A stretch of DNA of 64,000 bases from Salinicola aestuarinus (lineage in GTDB: Bacteria > Pseudomonadota > Gammaproteobacteria > Pseudomonadales > Halomonadaceae): assembly GCF_003206645.1 (NCBI RefSeq), contig NZ_PZJP01000005.1, positions 1-64,000 on the forward strand, read 5' to 3'. The notes below the pieces were generated by a model, which was given only the letters and a program-made list of their open reading frames with translations, was not told the DNA's origin and did no database searches. Below are positions 37,220 through 46,200 of the stretch, piece after piece. Numbering within the stretch: the stretch's first letter is position 1; every line of letters starts with the position of its first letter. A program made the position numbers and the translations under genes.

Positions 37220-39403
37220 TCAGAAACCGCTTTCACGGATGACTATCGCCGCCAGCCAGGTGCCGAGCTGGCTCACAAGGCTCTCGCGCTCGGCATCGAC
37301 ATGCAGACTGCCGCGCGCCTGTCGCGACTCGTGCCAGGGGGAATCCAGGCGCACCTTCACCGCGAACAGCGGCTGTTCCAGATGCAGCGCGTCCGGGTTG
37401 CCGCCAGCGCTGTCCGATAGCGTCAGCGGCCCGCCATGACGATTCGCCAGCATGGGCTGCTCCAGCCGGATGCTGCGGGTCGGTGCGATATCGATAATCT
37501 CGCCCTCGAGAGGGGTCGTCTGGCCCTCGACGAAGAAACGGGCCGGACTGCCGAGCGAGAGGCGATGAATCTCGTCCTGATCGATATACGCCTCGACGAT
37601 CCAGTGCGTCGGATCCAGCAGCACGCCGAGAGGCGCTTGCGAATTCACCCACTGTCCCTGGGCCAGCTCCGTGGTGAGGCGTTGCCATCGTCCGGCGAAA
37701 GGGGCGGAAAGTGTGAGCCGAGTGATCTCCTGCTGCGCCGCCTCGGCGTTACGGGTTCCCAGCGTCCGCCTGGCCCGCGTGGCGCTATCGATGGCGAGAC
37801 GCTGTGGATTGTCGAGCAGCCCGGCAAGCTCGGCATCGAGCGTGAGCAGATGCGCCTGCTGCGCCGCCAGGTCGCGCTGGATATCCGGCTGTGTCATCTG
37901 AATCAGCGGCGCCGAGCGGCTGACCGGGCCGTCGGGGGCGCGCTGCTCCAGGCGAGCCGGAAAGGGCGCGTAGAAGGTGATTTCCCGCTCCGCACGGATC
38001 ATCCCGGGTCCGCTCACGCTGGTTCGCCAGGGCGTGCAGGCCAGCACGATCAGGGTCAGCGTCACCAGTCCCCACCCCAGACGATATCGGCGGGAAACGG
38101 CCTGGCGGCGAGACCACCAGTGCGAGAGTTCACGCGTGATCGGCAGGATGATGAACCATGCAACCTCGACGCAGAAAAGCACGATGCCCAGCGCCTTGAA
38201 GAACAGAAGATAGACCGCGATGGCGATACCGAGAAACAGAACGAGCCGATAGAGCCAGGTCAGAAAGGCAAAGCTCACCAGCGCTGCACGTCGGCGACGG
38301 GAAAACGCCTCGGGCCAGCTTTCGTCCAGACCGAGAAGACGTCGCCGTAGCCAGGTGCGGGCCTGGCCGCCGGCACGTTCGTGGAGATTGGGGAAGTCGA
38401 GCAGATCGGTGAGGATGAAATAGCCGTCGAAGCGCATGAACGGGCTGGCGTTGAGGGCCAGCGAGAGTATCCAGCTGGTGGTGGCCAGGTAGAGTAGTGC
38501 GCTGTTGATGGCGCCCGGCGCCGTGATGACCCAGCCGAGCGTCGCCAGTCCTGCCAGCCCCAACTCGGTCAGAATCCCGGCCGACGAGATCGCCAGACGC
38601 TGACGGCTTTCCTTTAGCCGCCAGCTTTCGCCGGTGTCGGTGTACAGCATCGGCCACAGCACGATGAATGCCACGCCCATGTGGGCCACCTTGACCCCCA
38701 GGCGGGTTGCCACCAGCGCGTGCCCGAGCTCGTGCAGAGACTTTGCGATGACCAGCGCGCAGGCAAAGCTGACCAGCCCCGAGAAGGAGAACGCCTCCAC
38801 CACCGAATGGGTAAACCGATCCCAGCGCTGTAGCACCATCAGCAAGCCGGCGAGTGACAGCGCCAGCACCAGCGCCACGCAGGTGCGGGTAAACAGCCAC
38901 GGCGTGAAGCGAGCGAGGCGCTGCAGCCCGCGCTGCGGACGGACCAATGGTAGGCGGAAGAAGAGATAGTGGTGCAGCCACCACGTCGGGCTGGCCCGGG
39001 GGGAGCCGCGTTCGGCATGGGCGATCAGCTCGTCGATCCGTTTGCGGTCGGGCCGCAGTAGCTGATGGCGGGCCAGGAACTCCAGCAGCTCGATCACCTG
39101 CTCGACATCGGGGGAAAGCGCCGTTTGCGCGGTGATCTGCGCGCAGATTTTCTCGGGGGACTCGCCCCAGCGCAGCAGGCATTCGAACTCCAGCCAACCG
39201 ATGCGATAGAAGCGATTGACGACAGGGTCCTCGATCGACCAGATCGGCTCGCCGGTGCGGTCCTGCCCGGCGTCGACCAGCTGCAGGTCATCGCGCAGCG
39301 GCGGCACGCGGTTGTGTCGCCGTGGGTCGAGATCTGCGGACGCCGCAGCGGTAGAGGCATCGGACGGCACGCCGCCGGGCGGCGTTGGCGTCCAGACTGT
39401 CAT
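37220..39403 (-). CDS. PqqD-like / M50 metalloprotease / HlyD-like fusion protein
   Basis: A 727-residue membrane protein, last gene of the adhesin-export operon. Residues about 55-120 resemble a PqqD-like winged helix (NRFYRIGWLEFECLLRWGES...). Residues about 170-425 form a polytopic site-2-protease-like domain with zinc motif H224-E-L-G-H228 and the second motif N318-x-x-P-F-x-x-x-D326-G. Residues about 455-715 form a periplasmic HlyD-like adaptor, with SGPGMIRAEREITFYAPFPARL, a coiled-coil part and APFAGRW. The zinc site looks complete. It may process or escort the giant adhesin. The ATG at 39403 lies 8 nt after the preceding stop. Such fusions occur near DUF4347 adhesins; I know of no defined mechanism. 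Confidence 0.85.
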   Translation of the reverse strand: MTVWTPTPPGGVPSDASTAAASADLDPRRHNRVPPLRDDLQLVDAGQDRTGEPIWSIEDPVVNRFYRIGWLEFECLLRWGESPEKICAQITAQTALSPDVEQVIELLEFLARHQLLRPDRKRIDELIAHAERGSPRASPTWWLHHYLFFRLPLVRPQRGLQRLARFTPWLFTRTCVALVLALSLAGLLMVLQRWDRFTHSVVEAFSFSGLVSFACALVIAKSLHELGHALVATRLGVKVAHMGVAFIVLWPMLYTDTGESWRLKESRQRLAISSAGILTELGLAGLATLGWVITAPGAINSALLYLATTSWILSLALNASPFMRFDGYFILTDLLDFPNLHERAGGQARTWLRRRLLGLDESWPEAFSRRRRAALVSFAFLTWLYRLVLFLGIAIAVYLLFFKALGIVLFCVEVAWFIILPITRELSHWWSRRQAVSRRYRLGWGLVTLTLIVLACTPWRTSVSGPGMIRAEREITFYAPFPARLEQRAPDGPVSRSAPLIQMTQPDIQRDLAAQQAHLLTLDAELAGLLDNPQRLAIDSATRARRTLGTRNAEAAQQEITRLTLSAPFAGRWQRLTTELAQGQWVNSQAPLGVLLDPTHWIVEAYIDQDEIHRLSLGSPARFFVEGQTTPLEGEIIDIAPTRSIRLEQPMLANRHGGPLTLSDSAGGNPDALHLEQPLFAVKVRLDSPWHESRQARGSLHVDAERESLVSQLGTWLAAIVIRESGF

Positions 39404-39411
39404 GCCGGCGC

Positions 39412-40755
39412 TCACCAGCCCGTCCAGGCGCGCAGGGCCGACAGCGGACGTCGTATCAGGTAATAGCCGAGACTGACATCCTCGCCGTAAACCTTGGCCG
39501 TGCCGTGCAGGCCCAGCCTGGCCTGTTTGGCCCCCTCGGCTATGGAGCCCAGCAGACGATAGGCGGCAATGCCGTTGTCGTCCGGCCTGGCCTGATAGCT
39601 TGTCTCCTCGATGACACCGTGGAGGGGCGACAGCGGATAGGCCGTGAGAAACAGTGTCACCTCGGCACCGGGCTCGAGGGCAATGGCGTCGGCAACGGCC
39701 AGCTGAAGCTCCATCTGCGGCCGGGCGGGATCGGCCAGTCGCAGGATACGTTCGCCGGTCGTGACCGGGCGCCCCTGCCACTCGTCGACACTCCGGTAGA
39801 CGGCGACGCCATCGCGGGGAGCGCGCACGAGCGTTCGCGCCAGCTCGGCCTTGACCGCGTCGAGCTCCGCCTGACGCTGATCACGTTGGCCGCGCAGGCG
39901 CGTCATCTCGGCCAGGCTGGTGCGATCGTCGAAGGCCAGACTGCCGGCGGCATCGAGTTCGGCTTCGGCGACCTTGAGCTGCTGTTCGAGGACCGCTGCC
40001 TGGCTCTCGAGGCGTGTCGTATCCAGGCGCAGCAGTGGGGTGCCCGCCGTCACCGCCTGGTTGGGTCGGACCAGCATCGCCGCCACGATGCCGTCCAGCG
40101 GGCTGGTCACCACCACGGCCTCGCGGGAGATGATCTGCGCGGGCGCCAGTGCCGACTGACGGATCGGCAGGAACATCGCCAACCCCAGCAGGCCGACGAT
40201 CAGCCAGCCCATACGCCTGCGTGAAGGCTTTCTCCCGTGGCGACGCGGTGCCAGCGCCTGCCAGCAATAGGCCCAGGTGAATGCGAGCCCGGTCATCTGC
40301 GCTTGAATGGCCTGCGGCGGCGGCTGATCGAGCAGAAAGAGTGCGATTGCGCGACGTTCGCCGCGCGAGTCGTGAAGCGGCACGCACCAGACGACGCCGG
40401 GCCACCACTGCTGCCACCCCTGCGCGATGTCATCCGGTGGCGTGGTCTGGTGGCGGGTGAGGACGCGTGGCGTGCTCTCCTCGAGAGTCTGATCCAGCCA
40501 GCGCGTGACCGTCTTCAGCCAGTTGAGATAGGGCGTCTGTTCCTGCGGTGTCGCCAACCCGGAGACACACAGCACGGTCGACGACGCGCCGTTGGGGACA
40601 AGTACCAGCGCCTGCCGAAAGCGCAGCAGCGGATAGGGATCATTGGCAATCGAGAATCCCAGACCCGCCAGCGTCGACGCGGCCATCGCGCGATCGCGCA
40701 GTTCGGTGACCGCGGCGATGAGCGAGGGCGGGGTCGGTGCCTCACTGGCGCTCAT
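39412..40755 (-). CDS. HlyD-family adaptor with cytoplasmic sensor-like domain
   Basis: A 447-residue protein with one membrane helix at about 182-197. Before it, residues 1-175 form a soluble domain with a GAF-like look (an early helix pair, LRFRQALVLVPNGASSTVLCVSG, later WCVPLHDSRGERRAIALFLLD); this assignment is tentative. After it comes a HlyD adaptor: lipoyl half-motif TSPLDGIVAAMLVRPNQAV, a coiled coil about 255-310, and the returning half VRAPRDGVAVY. Adaptors link inner-membrane transporters to TolC. The large cytosolic N-terminus is unusual for HlyD proteins. It starts 3 nt after the preceding stop, within the five-gene operon. Confidence 0.85.
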   Translation of the reverse strand: MSASEAPTPPSLIAAVTELRDRAMAASTLAGLGFSIANDPYPLLRFRQALVLVPNGASSTVLCVSGLATPQEQTPYLNWLKTVTRWLDQTLEESTPRVLTRHQTTPPDDIAQGWQQWWPGVVWCVPLHDSRGERRAIALFLLDQPPPQAIQAQMTGLAFTWAYCWQALAPRRHGRKPSRRRMGWLIVGLLGLAMFLPIRQSALAPAQIISREAVVVTSPLDGIVAAMLVRPNQAVTAGTPLLRLDTTRLESQAAVLEQQLKVAEAELDAAGSLAFDDRTSLAEMTRLRGQRDQRQAELDAVKAELARTLVRAPRDGVAVYRSVDEWQGRPVTTGERILRLADPARPQMELQLAVADAIALEPGAEVTLFLTAYPLSPLHGVIEETSYQARPDDNGIAAYRLLGSIAEGAKQARLGLHGTAKVYGEDVSLGYYLIRRPLSALRAWTGW

Positions 40756-40758
40756 CGG

Positions 40759-41619
40759 CTACTCGGACGACCGGGTGGCGATACCGGCCGCGGTGGCGTC
40801 ATCGGCGTGATGCGCCGTGGACGACCGATCCGCCGACGTATCGTCGGCGTCGTTGAGCGACGCACGCCCGGTCATGCCGGCCATGAGCTCGGCGTGGGGC
40901 GAGTCAAGCGTGGCTTCCAGCTCGACGGTCTGGGCGACCGCATCAATACGCGCGCTGATCGCGCTCAGCGTCGCCGGATAGCGTTTGCCCGTTTCGTTGA
41001 CGCGCACCGACAGCGCCTGGCCGGTCGCCAGCCGTGGCAGCAGCTCGGAGGGCGCGCTCAGCCTGAGCTTCAACGCCCCGTCGCCGATCAGGTCGACCAG
41101 CGCCGTGCCCGGCCCGAGGGTCTGGAAGGGTTTGACGTGCACCTTGGCGATGCGCCCCGTAAAGGGGGCTACCAGCGTGCAGCGATCACGCTGGGCGGCG
41201 GCGAGGCTCAGCGAGCTCTCCGCCTTGTCGACCTCGGCGGCGGCCAGGGCCACCTCCAGATCGCCGACGGCGTCGAGTGCTCGCAGATTGCGCTTGGCGT
41301 CGGCATTGAGCCTCGCCACCGCGCGTTCAGTACTGGCGACGTTGACTCTGGCCTGCTCGACTCGGCAGTCGAAGCGTGCCAACACGTCGCCTTCGGCAAC
41401 GGCGTCCCCCAGCGAGACGGGCAGCGTTTCCAGAGTGCCCTCCATTCGACTCGAGAGGGTCGCCTCGAGCTGGGGGGTGAGCAGCGCTCTCAAGCGATAC
41501 TCGGAGAGGGCGTCTTGGCGAAGGGGTTCCTGACCCTGTGCGACAGCACCGCTCAGCAGCAGAGTGGCGAAGGCGCCTGACCACAGGGCGCGCGGCGTCG
41601 CGATTCGATCAGAAGGCAT
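40759..41619 (-). CDS. Periplasmic adaptor (RND/HlyD-type)
   Basis: A 286-residue protein with an N-terminal signal peptide (about 1-30, cleavage near AVAQG), so probably periplasmic. The lipoyl halves are SRMEGTLETLPVSLGDAVAEGDVLARFDC and TLVAPFTGRIAKVHVKPFQTL, separated by a short coiled coil (about 90-145). A beta-barrel follows. The C-terminal 30 residues are low complexity and rich in Asp, Ser and Ala. It is the second adaptor in the operon. Its start overlaps the tolC-like stop by 11 bp. Three adaptor modules in one operon is notable. Confidence 0.88.
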   Translation of the reverse strand: MPSDRIATPRALWSGAFATLLLSGAVAQGQEPLRQDALSEYRLRALLTPQLEATLSSRMEGTLETLPVSLGDAVAEGDVLARFDCRVEQARVNVASTERAVARLNADAKRNLRALDAVGDLEVALAAAEVDKAESSLSLAAAQRDRCTLVAPFTGRIAKVHVKPFQTLGPGTALVDLIGDGALKLRLSAPSELLPRLATGQALSVRVNETGKRYPATLSAISARIDAVAQTVELEATLDSPHAELMAGMTGRASLNDADDTSADRSSTAHHADDATAAGIATRSSE

Positions 41620-43234
41620 CGGCCGGCTCCCGTAGCGGCTCGGGGCGAGACCGGCGAGTCGACGAGGGCGTCTGGAACGGCGCCCCGGCCTGGGGAGCCC
41701 GATCGAGTTCGGAGGGTCGCCGGACCGGCGGCGGCAGCGTCAGCGCGGCTTCGTTCTGGTGCATGGTCATCATCTGCTCGATCTCCAGGGCCAGCGCGTC
41801 GATGTCGTACTGTTCGACGGTCGCGGGCAGCACGTCGAGCCCGATGGAGTTGAACAGCCTCCCCCAGGCGGCCTGGGCGCGGGAGTAGGCGGCTTCTCGC
41901 TGATACTCGGAGAGCAGGTAGCGGCTTTCGGCACGAATCACCTCGAGTTCGGAGCCGATCGCGCTGGTCGCCGCGGCCCTCGCATACGCGAGCAGGTCCT
42001 GATCGACGGTCAGGCTCTGGTCGGCATAGTCCAGCTCCTCCTGTGCCAGGTGGTAGCGCAGGGCGCCGACACGCACCTGGGTCAACACCGCCATCGACAG
42101 CGCGGTGCGGCGCAGATCGTCGACGGCTGCCTGTGTCGTCTGGGCGCGATTGAGATCGGGATACTGCAGCAGTCTCAGCAGATTGAGAGAGACATTGACC
42201 CCGCTCTGTGCCCAGTCGTTGTTGTAGAGATAGTCATTGGAGTCGTACTCGACACCGGCACTCAGCGTGATGTTCGGCCAGAGGCGCGCCTTGGCGGCTT
42301 CCAGGTCGAGTTCGTTGACGCGCTTGCGATACCACTCTTCCATGATCTCCGGACGGTGCTGCAGCGCCAGCATTTCCAGGTATTCGACATCGACCACCGT
42401 CGGTGGCAGATCGTGGTGCGGCTCGTCGGCCAGCGTCATCCGGGTGCCGGGCGGTAGCGACATCAAGGCCGCCAGTTCGGTCTGCGCAAGCTCCAGGTCC
42501 TGTCGACGCGCGGTCAGCAGCGTGGTGGAGTCGAGCAGCGCGCGCTGGTAGGCGAGTACCTCCTGGCGCGGCAGCAGGCCCTGTCGCTGAGCCTGGCGAG
42601 CGGCATCGAGCGCGATCTCGGTACGCGCCAGCAGCGTGTTCAACTGCGGGATCAATCGCTGTGCTGCCAACGCTCGCCAGTAGGCGTTCCGCACGTCTCT
42701 GAGCACGTTCTGCGCCACCTTGCGGCGGCGCTCCTCCGCCATCAGTCGCTGATCGGCCCTCTGCTGGTTCTCGTAGTAGGCCAGCCCGAAGTCCAGCAGG
42801 CTCCAGCTCAGGCCGAGACCGGCGGTGGTTCGATAACGCTCTTCCGAAGTCGAGGCTCGCAGGCTCTCTTCGCCGTCCTCGATCCCGATGGACGTGCCGC
42901 CGGCGTCATTGCTGCGGTCGCGGTAACCCGCATCGGCCACCAGCTGTGGCAGCAACGCGTGACGGGAGACATCCTGAAGGTTCGATGCCAGCGCGCGCTC
43001 CATCAGCTTCAGTCGGTAGTCGAGGTTGTACTTCAGGGCGCGGGCGGCGGCTTGATAGAAGGTGATTGGCTGACGGATCGGTTCCTGGTTTCGATACATC
43101 TGCGCCTGATCGGCGATCGCTCGCTGGCGAACCTCCGCTTCGCTATAGGGGCGAGATTCCAGGCTGGAGCAGGCACTCAACGCCAGGGTGGCGGCTAGCG
43201 TCGCGGTGACAACCGTCAGGTGCGATCGAGTCAT
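41609..43234 (-). CDS. TolC-family outer-membrane factor lipoprotein
   Basis: A 541-residue TolC/OprM-like outer-membrane channel with a signal peptide ending in LALSAC (lipobox, Cys about 21). The two OEP repeats are visible: ALKYNLDYRLKLMERALASNLQDV... and LEMLALQHRPEIMEEWYRKRVNELDLEAAKARLWPNITLSAGVEYD. The C-terminal 60 residues are proline- and arginine-rich, beyond the usual fold. The ATG at 43234 overlaps the stop of the adhesin gene by 4 bp (ATGA), so its translation is coupled to the 10.7-kb reading frame upstream. It is the exit channel of the export system. Confidence 0.92.
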   Translation of the reverse strand: MTRSHLTVVTATLAATLALSACSSLESRPYSEAEVRQRAIADQAQMYRNQEPIRQPITFYQAAARALKYNLDYRLKLMERALASNLQDVSRHALLPQLVADAGYRDRSNDAGGTSIGIEDGEESLRASTSEERYRTTAGLGLSWSLLDFGLAYYENQQRADQRLMAEERRRKVAQNVLRDVRNAYWRALAAQRLIPQLNTLLARTEIALDAARQAQRQGLLPRQEVLAYQRALLDSTTLLTARRQDLELAQTELAALMSLPPGTRMTLADEPHHDLPPTVVDVEYLEMLALQHRPEIMEEWYRKRVNELDLEAAKARLWPNITLSAGVEYDSNDYLYNNDWAQSGVNVSLNLLRLLQYPDLNRAQTTQAAVDDLRRTALSMAVLTQVRVGALRYHLAQEELDYADQSLTVDQDLLAYARAAATSAIGSELEVIRAESRYLLSEYQREAAYSRAQAAWGRLFNSIGLDVLPATVEQYDIDALALEIEQMMTMHQNEAALTLPPPVRRPSELDRAPQAGAPFQTPSSTRRSRPEPLREPADAF

Positions 43235-46200
43235 GCGTTGTCCTTTTGCCGTGATTCGAAAGCGGACGCCATCGCGAGAGAAGCGTGGCGCTGATGCGCG
43301 GCCATGAGCTGCTGGCGGAAGCTGCTGGCGACCGTGACAGCCGCCTGCCTCTTCGAGTCGGGGAGTGAAGCGTCGATGGTGTCCAGGGCGGCATCGCGGC
43401 GCGTCGTGCCGTCATCGTCTGCGGAGGCATCGCCGCCGGAGGTGTCGTCACTGCCAGTGGCGTCGTCGGTGCCAGAGGCGCCGTCGTCACCGAAATCGTC
43501 GTCATCGTCTGGCGGCTCACCGCCGCTGACTTCACCCGTGGAGAGCCCGAGTCGAGTGGCGGCGAACAGCGAAGGGTCCGGCAACAGCCCGTCGGCGGTC
43601 AGGTCGGTACGACCGTGGCGACCCAGCAGCAGCAGGCGATCCTGCTCGACGAAGCTTCGACTGAGCTCGAGGCTTTCGCCGATGAACTGGCCGGGCACTG
43701 CCTGCAGACGCTCCCGCAGCGAGAGCGTGCGAATCTCCACCGAGCTCACCAGCCAAGGCTGCGTACCGTCGGAGATCTGCAGATAGCCCGCACTCTCGAC
43801 ACTGCTCTGCTCGACGACCGGCGTCACGAAGACGGCAGGATCGACCGCCGAGAGCTGGCTGCCGAGGTCGGGCGGCGGTGGCGGGATGCTGGCGTAGGGG
43901 CCTGCCCCCTCCTCGACGAGGGGGAGATAGGGCGCCGAGATCTCCAGCGCGATACTGAGATTCGCCGAGGCGATGGCGCCCGCCGTATCGGCGATCCGGT
44001 AGACGAAAATATCGGTCAGGATTGGTCCGCGGCCGGCTGCCCTAAGCACCTCGGTGTTGGAAAGATCGATGGCGTATTCGTAGCGGCCGTCGGCCGTCAG
44101 GGTCAGCATGCCGTACTGGCCCGGCAGGGTGTCGCCGGGCGGGCGGGCGCTATCGCTGTCCGCCGCGCGCACGTCGATGACACGCACGCGGTCGTTGGCA
44201 TCCACGTCGCTGTCATTGGGTAAGACGTTGCCGATCGCCTGCGGTGACGGCGTCTGGTCCGTGGCCAGATTGCTGTCATCGACGGCCATGGGCGCGTCGT
44301 CGGCGCCCTGGATGACGACTGTCAGGCGGGCGCTATCGGTTTCCCCGGCACGATCCCGCATCACATAGTCGAAGCGTTCGGTGAGCGTCTCGCCGGCCGT
44401 TCGCAACGCCTGAACCTCGGCATTGGTGTTGTCGACCACGTAGTCGTAGCGGCCATCGGGGGTTAGCGTCAGCGTGCCGTAGCGGCCGCGTAGCGCCTCA
44501 CCGGCCCGGACGGCCGTCGAGCTCTCGGCCAGGGCGACGCTGGCGATCGTCCGCGTCTCGCCGTAGACCGTACCGTCCACGTCGGTGTCATTGGTGAGAA
44601 CGTTGCCGGTCGGGTCCAGGCCGGACGTGGCGTTGGTGACACCGCCGGCTTCCACGGCGATCGCCACGTCGTCACTCGCCTCCGGGCTATCGTTGCGACC
44701 CTCCAGCGTGAGGATCAGCTCGGCGCTGGCCGTCGCGCCCCAGCGGTCGTTGAGGGTGTAGGTGAAGACGTCGGTCAGCGTCTGGCCGCGTTGTCGCAGC
44801 GCCTGAACGTCGGGAGCGTCATCGTCGATGTCGTAGCGATAGCTGCCGTCTTCGTTCATCAGCAGGCGGCCGTACTGTCCGTCGAGTCCACCACCGAGCG
44901 AGCCGTCTTCACCGCTATCGTCAGCGCCGCCGGTACGGATCGCGATAACCCGGAGATTGGGCCCCAGCGCCCCCGGGAAGCCGATGTCGTCCGGGTCGCT
45001 GTCGTTATCCATCACGTTGCCGGTCGCCGGGCGGCCAGGGATGACATTGTCGCGGCCACCCGCCTCGATGGCCGTGGCGCCATCGTCACTGGCCACAGGG
45101 GCGTCGTTGCGCCCGCGAATGGTGATCGTCAGCAGGGCCGCATCGGTCAGGTTGCCGCGATCCCGGGCAGTGTAGGTGAAGTCGTCGGCCACGAAGTCGA
45201 TCGGGCCGAGCGCGGTGATCGCCGCGTCGTCGACCACGTAGGTATAGCGGCCGTCGGCGGCGACCGTCAGCGTGCCATAGGTGCCGACGACCTCGACCCG
45301 GCCTGCCGCCAGATTGGAGACGACCGCGCCGTCTGCGTAGGCGCCGGCGCGTACACCATCCACCACCAGGGTGTCACCGTTATCGTCGTCGCGGTCGTTG
45401 TCGAGCAGGTTGCCGGAAGGATCGCGACCGGGGGTCGGGTTGATCGGCGTATCCGCCACCGCCAGCGCGCTGTCATCGGAAGCGATAGGGGCGTCCCAGG
45501 CGCCCTCGATCGTCAGCGTGAGCTGCGCGGTATCGCGAGCGCCGGCGGTGTCGGCCATCTGATAGGTGAAGGCTTCGCTCAGCGACTCACCCGGTGCCAG
45601 CGCCTGCACGGCGGCAAGATCGTTGTCGATGCGATAGGTGAAACTGCCATTGGCGCTTAGGGTCAGTGCCCCGTAGTCGCCCTGAACGACCCGTGTGCCG
45701 GCGAGCGTGACGAAGCCGCTGCCGTCGCCTTCTGCCCCGGTGCGCACGCCGACGACCCGGCGTGTGTCGCCAGCGTCGACGTCGCGGTCGGTGTCCAGCA
45801 CGTTGCCGCTGCCATTCTGGCCTGCGTCGGTGTTGTTGGTGCCGCCGGCTTCGAGCGCCGTGGCGCTGTCGTCGGTGGCGACCGGGGCGTCGTTACGCCC
45901 CTCGATGGTGATCGTCAGGGTGGCGCCGCTGGCACTACCGAGCGTGTCAATGGCGGTGTAGGTGAAGACGTCCGTCAGCGTGTCGGAGGACGTTCGCAGT
46001 GCCTGCACGGCCGAGTCGTCATCATCGACGACATAGGTAAAGTCACCGTCGGCGCCAAGGGTCAGCGTACCGTGGAGACCGACCAGGGTGTCGCCAGGGT
46101 TGGCTTGGGCCTCCGTATCATCAGCACCCTGAGCAAAGCCACTGATCGCCAGTGGCTGGCCGTCGACGTCTCGATCGTCGTCGAGCACGTTCCCTGTGGC

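Noticed and set aside
43231..44000. RTX/type I secretion signal at the adhesin C-terminus
   Set aside because: No GGxGxDxUx nonapeptides are present and the C-terminal residues are not of the usual type.
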